From: JANNFX01 sp031380225
GTDB taxonomy: Bacteria; Pseudomonadota; Alphaproteobacteria; Rhizobiales; Hyphomicrobiaceae
Direction: 5' to 3'
Assembly: GCA_031380225.1 (NCBI GenBank)
Contig: JANNFX010000165.1
Span: 1-18,519, forward strand
DNA: 18,519 nucleotides
Position 1 is the stretch's first letter. Every line of letters starts with the position of its first letter. The position numbers and the translations under genes are program-made. This document shows positions 16,019-18,519 of this stretch, in pieces. A model generated the notes under the pieces. It saw only the letters and a list, made by a program, of their open reading frames with translations, made no database searches and was not told the origin of the DNA.

Positions 16019-16234
16019 GATCAATCCCCAATTAAAAACCCGTGATGCCTCGATTTTTGTGCGCCGGTTATAGACCAAGTTCACAGACGTTAAGCAATAC
16101 CGTAAGTTTGATCGGGCTGGTCCTGATTGGGAAAACAGCAAGCGGTCGAGGATAACATGGTCCTTCTAGTTCCCTTTTCCGTAAGATGCTAAGAGAATGC
16201 GGCACTAACAGTTAGATGCGACGGAGACCCCAAG
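16019..16234. promoter_or_regulatory. Divergent reductase / gcdH control region with small palindrome
   Basis: The 216-bp gap holds the promoters of two divergent genes. CTAAC-A-GTTAG, a perfect 5-1-5 palindrome, is at 16205-16215, about 20 bases before the gcdH GTG. CCGTAAG occurs twice in direct orientation (16100-16106, 16179-16185). A regulator site is possible but unproved; chance is not excluded for such short motifs. Confidence 0.35.
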
Positions 16235-17452
16235 GTGAGTGCGAGTGTGGCAGCGACCAAACAGCCGGTGCAATCCCAGAACGTCGAGTTTGTCTGGGAT
16301 GATCCGCTCCTGATCTCGTCCGCATTGAGCGACGAAGAAAACCTCGTGCTCGAAACCACACGACGCTATTGCGCCGATAAATTAATGCCTCGCGTTCTCG
16401 AAGCGAACCGGCACGAGACGTTTGACCGGTCCATTCTGTCAGAAATGGGTGAACTCGGACTTCTCGGGCCCATGGTGCCAGAGGAGTATGGCGGTCCAGG
16501 CGTCAATGCCGTTTGTTATGGACTGATCGCACGCGAAGTCGAGCGCGTCGATTCAGGCTACCGGTCCGCTATGAGCGTGCAGTCGAGCTTGGTGATGCTG
16601 CCGATCTATGAGTATGGCAGCGAGGCGCAACGCAAAAAATATCTGCCGCGGCTTGCGACAGGCGAACTTGTCGGCTGCTTTGGATTGACAGAGCCAGATC
16701 ATGGTTCAGATCCCGGCGGCATGCTAACCCGCGCAAAATCCGTGACAGGTGGCTATCGCCTGTCCGGATCGAAAATGTGGATTACGAATTCACCCATCGC
16801 AGATGTGTTTATCGTTTGGGCGAAAACCGACGACGGCGTGATCCGTGGCTTCATCCTCGAAAAAGGTATGAAGGGATTGTCTGCTCCGAAGATCGAAGGC
16901 AAGTTCAGCTTGCGCGCCTCCGTGACCGGCGAAATCGTCATGGACGACGTGATGGTGCCGGAAGAAAACTTGATGCCGAATGTCAAAGGCTTGAAAGGCC
17001 CGTTTGGCTGCCTCAACTCAGCTCGTTTTGGCATAGCTTGGGGAACAATCGGTGCCGCCGAATTTTGTTGGCACGCGGCCCGCACGTATGCGCTTGAACG
17101 TAATCAGTTTGGACGACCCTTGGCCGCCAATCAGCTTATCCAGAAAAAGCTTGCGGATATGCAAACCGAAATCACACTCGGTTTGGTCGCCTGTCTGCAT
17201 GCCGCCCGGTTGAAGGACAGCGTTGGCCTGGCACCTGAAACTGTCTCGCTTCTAAAGCGCAACAATTGCGGCAAGGCCTTGGATATTGCACGCGCGGCAC
17301 GCGACATTCACGGTGGCAATGGCATCTCGGATGAGTACCATGTCATCCGGCACGTCATGAACCTTGAGGCCGTCAATACTTATGAAGGCACGCATGACAT
17401 TCACGCCCTTATTTTGGGTCGCGCTCAGACCGGTATCCAAGCGTTTTCTTGA
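16235..17452 (+). CDS. gcdH: Glutaryl-CoA dehydrogenase
   Basis: A 405-residue acyl-CoA dehydrogenase of the GCDH branch. GTG 16235 is supported by GGAG about nine bases upstream. Key features are GYRSAMSVQSSLVM (Arg110, the glutarate-carboxylate binder), FGLTEPDHGSDPGGM (~149-163) for flavin binding, MWITNSPIADVFIVWAK, and catalytic Glu384 in NTYEGTHDIHALILGRAQTG. It oxidises and decarboxylates glutaryl-CoA to crotonyl-CoA, passing electrons to ETF, in breakdown of lysine, tryptophan, benzoate-type compounds or glutarate. It is 15 bases from the next gene on the same strand, a CoA-transferase that can supply glutaryl-CoA. Confidence 0.95.
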   Translation: MSASVAATKQPVQSQNVEFVWDDPLLISSALSDEENLVLETTRRYCADKLMPRVLEANRHETFDRSILSEMGELGLLGPMVPEEYGGPGVNAVCYGLIAREVERVDSGYRSAMSVQSSLVMLPIYEYGSEAQRKKYLPRLATGELVGCFGLTEPDHGSDPGGMLTRAKSVTGGYRLSGSKMWITNSPIADVFIVWAKTDDGVIRGFILEKGMKGLSAPKIEGKFSLRASVTGEIVMDDVMVPEENLMPNVKGLKGPFGCLNSARFGIAWGTIGAAEFCWHAARTYALERNQFGRPLAANQLIQKKLADMQTEITLGLVACLHAARLKDSVGLAPETVSLLKRNNCGKALDIARAARDIHGGNGISDEYHVIRHVMNLEAVNTYEGTHDIHALILGRAQTGIQAFS

Positions 17453-17467
17453 CAGGACGGATGTGAG

Positions 17468-18519
17468 ATGACCGCTCCGCTGGCCGGCATTCGGGTGCTG
17501 GATCTGTCGCGCGTACTTGCAGGCCCATGGTGCACGCAAACGCTGGCCGATCTTGGCGCCGAGGTCATTAAAATCGAACGGCCTGGCGCTGGAGATGATA
17601 CGCGCGCCTGGGGCCCGCCCTACGCCCGTGATGCATCGGGCGAGACGACATCGGAGTCGGCCTATTTCCTATCGGCGAACCGGGGCAAGAAATCTGTCAC
17701 CATCGACATGGCTCATCCCGAGGGGCAACGCATTCTTCGCGACCTCGCCAAGATAAGTGACGTGCTGGTTGAAAACTTCAAAGTCGGCAGCCTCGAAAAG
17801 TACGGGTTGGACTTTGCATCGTTATCAGCCCTCAATCCGCGTCTGATTTACTGCTCGATTTCGGGCTTCGGTCAATCAGGTCCCTATCGTGACCGGCCGG
17901 GCTATGACTTCATGATCCAGGCGCTCGGCGGCTTAATGAGTATCACCGGCGAGCCGGACGGCAAACCCGGCGGCGGGCCGGTTAAAGTTGGTGTGGCGGT
18001 TGCGGATTTGTTTAGCGGCCTCTATGCAACGACCGCAATCCTTGCCGCTTTGAATGGCCGCCACACGAGTGGGCGGGGGACGCACATCGATATTTCACTG
18101 CTTGATGTGCAGGTCGCGATGCTGGCTAATCAGGCGTTGAATTTTTTGACGTCGGATATGTCGCCAGCGCGGCTCGGCAATGCGCACCCGAATATCGTGC
18201 CGTACGAAGCGTTCAAAACTTCGGACGGCTATATCGTTCTGGCTGTCGGAAATGATTCACAATTTACCCGGTTTTGTGCGTTGGCCGGCCAGCCAGAATT
18301 GAGCAGCGACCCGATTTTCGCAACCAATCCAGAGCGTGTCGCGCATCGACAGGATCTAATCCCGATCGTCGCTGAACTCATGCACCAACAAACCACGGCC
18401 TGGTGGCTTGAACATTTGAATGTCTCGGGTGTGCCATGCGGGCCGGTGAATGCGATAAAAAACGTGTTTTCAGATGAGCAGGTGCTGGCACGAGGTCTGC
18501 GTCTTGATCTGCCGAATTC
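17468..18519 (+). CDS. CaiB/BaiF family CoA-transferase (3' end beyond window)
   Basis: Reading frame from ATG 17468 stays open to the last base; 350 codons are visible of a family usually ~400 long. It is a family III CoA-transferase: MTAPLAGIRVLDLSRVLAGPWCTQTLADLGAEVIKIERP at the start, NRGKKSVTIDM (~71-81), VENFKVG, SGFGQSGPY and the likely catalytic Asp180 in VGVAVADLFSGLYA. The family moves CoA between carboxylic acids. Beside gcdH the best guess is succinyl-CoA:glutarate CoA-transferase, as in organisms that pair these genes; other substrates are possible. GGA-rich sequence lies just upstream of the ATG. Confidence 0.9.
   Translation, partial: MTAPLAGIRVLDLSRVLAGPWCTQTLADLGAEVIKIERPGAGDDTRAWGPPYARDASGETTSESAYFLSANRGKKSVTIDMAHPEGQRILRDLAKISDVLVENFKVGSLEKYGLDFASLSALNPRLIYCSISGFGQSGPYRDRPGYDFMIQALGGLMSITGEPDGKPGGGPVKVGVAVADLFSGLYATTAILAALNGRHTSGRGTHIDISLLDVQVAMLANQALNFLTSDMSPARLGNAHPNIVPYEAFKTSDGYIVLAVGNDSQFTRFCALAGQPELSSDPIFATNPERVAHRQDLIPIVAELMHQQTTAWWLEHLNVSGVPCGPVNAIKNVFSDEQVLARGLRLDLPN

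Noticed and set aside
16019..16141. Longer start for the FAD reductase
   Set aside because: The family starts right at the first Rossmann strand; GTG 16018 has a ribosome-binding site and gives that start.
18514..18519. Window ends exactly with GAATTC (EcoRI site)
   Set aside because: Other GAATTC sites occur in the window; this may reflect how the source was cut or may be chance, and has no biological meaning here.
1..18519. CRISPR array, prophage, transposon or tRNA genes
   Set aside because: No regularly spaced repeats, integrase/transposase proteins or tRNA-like cloverleaf sequences were seen.

Overview
This window looks like chromosomal DNA from an alphaproteobacterium, most likely of the Hyphomicrobiales (Rhizobiales) type. 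That placement is an inference from a moderately high GC content, GTG starts, a sox-type gene set, a purA of normal length and alphaproteobacterium-like ornithine decarboxylase and glutaryl-CoA dehydrogenase proteins. There is no rRNA, tRNA, transposase, integrase, phage gene or CRISPR array. The window cuts a gene at both ends.

Layout. Positions 1-1758 (+) hold the C-terminal part of a large secreted RTX/cadherin-like adhesin. It meets, tail to tail, a membrane-anchored alpha/beta hydrolase (1768-2823, -). A divergent APC amino-acid permease (2958-4370, +) overlaps by 8 bases a secreted protein of unknown function (4363-5637, +). On the minus strand follow an orphan branched-chain-amino-acid-type periplasmic binding protein (5654-6763) and a CAT-family amino-acid permease (6891-8303). 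Positions 8533-11582 form a small sulfur-oxidation island: soxY, soxZ and a double-CDGSH iron-sulfur protein on the minus strand, and divergently soxS and a flavocytochrome-c sulfide dehydrogenase flavoprotein (fccB/soxF) on the plus strand. Next are a fold-III ornithine/lysine decarboxylase (11714-12907, +) with a possible speF-type RNA leader, a perfect hairpin, purA (12954-14246, -), a 545-bp stretch with no gene, and an orphan BenD-type FAD reductase (14792-16018, -). Last come gcdH (16235-17452, +) and a CaiB/BaiF CoA-transferase cut by the window end (17468-18519, +).

How the genes may work together. The soxYZ/soxS/fccB group points to periplasmic handling of sulfide or protein-bound sulfur: SoxYZ carries sulfur on a C-terminal cysteine, SoxS keeps that cysteine reduced, and the flavoprotein oxidises sulfide. 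SoxAX, SoxB, SoxCD and any CxxCH cytochrome are absent here, so the group is either a satellite of a sox operon elsewhere or a reduced pathway. gcdH and the CoA-transferase fit glutarate activation and glutaryl-CoA oxidation (lysine or aromatic catabolism). Two amino-acid permeases, an amino-acid-type binding protein and a basic-amino-acid decarboxylase lie nearby, which is suggestive of amino-acid use but does not prove linkage. The most unusual item is the double-CDGSH protein placed directly behind soxYZ.
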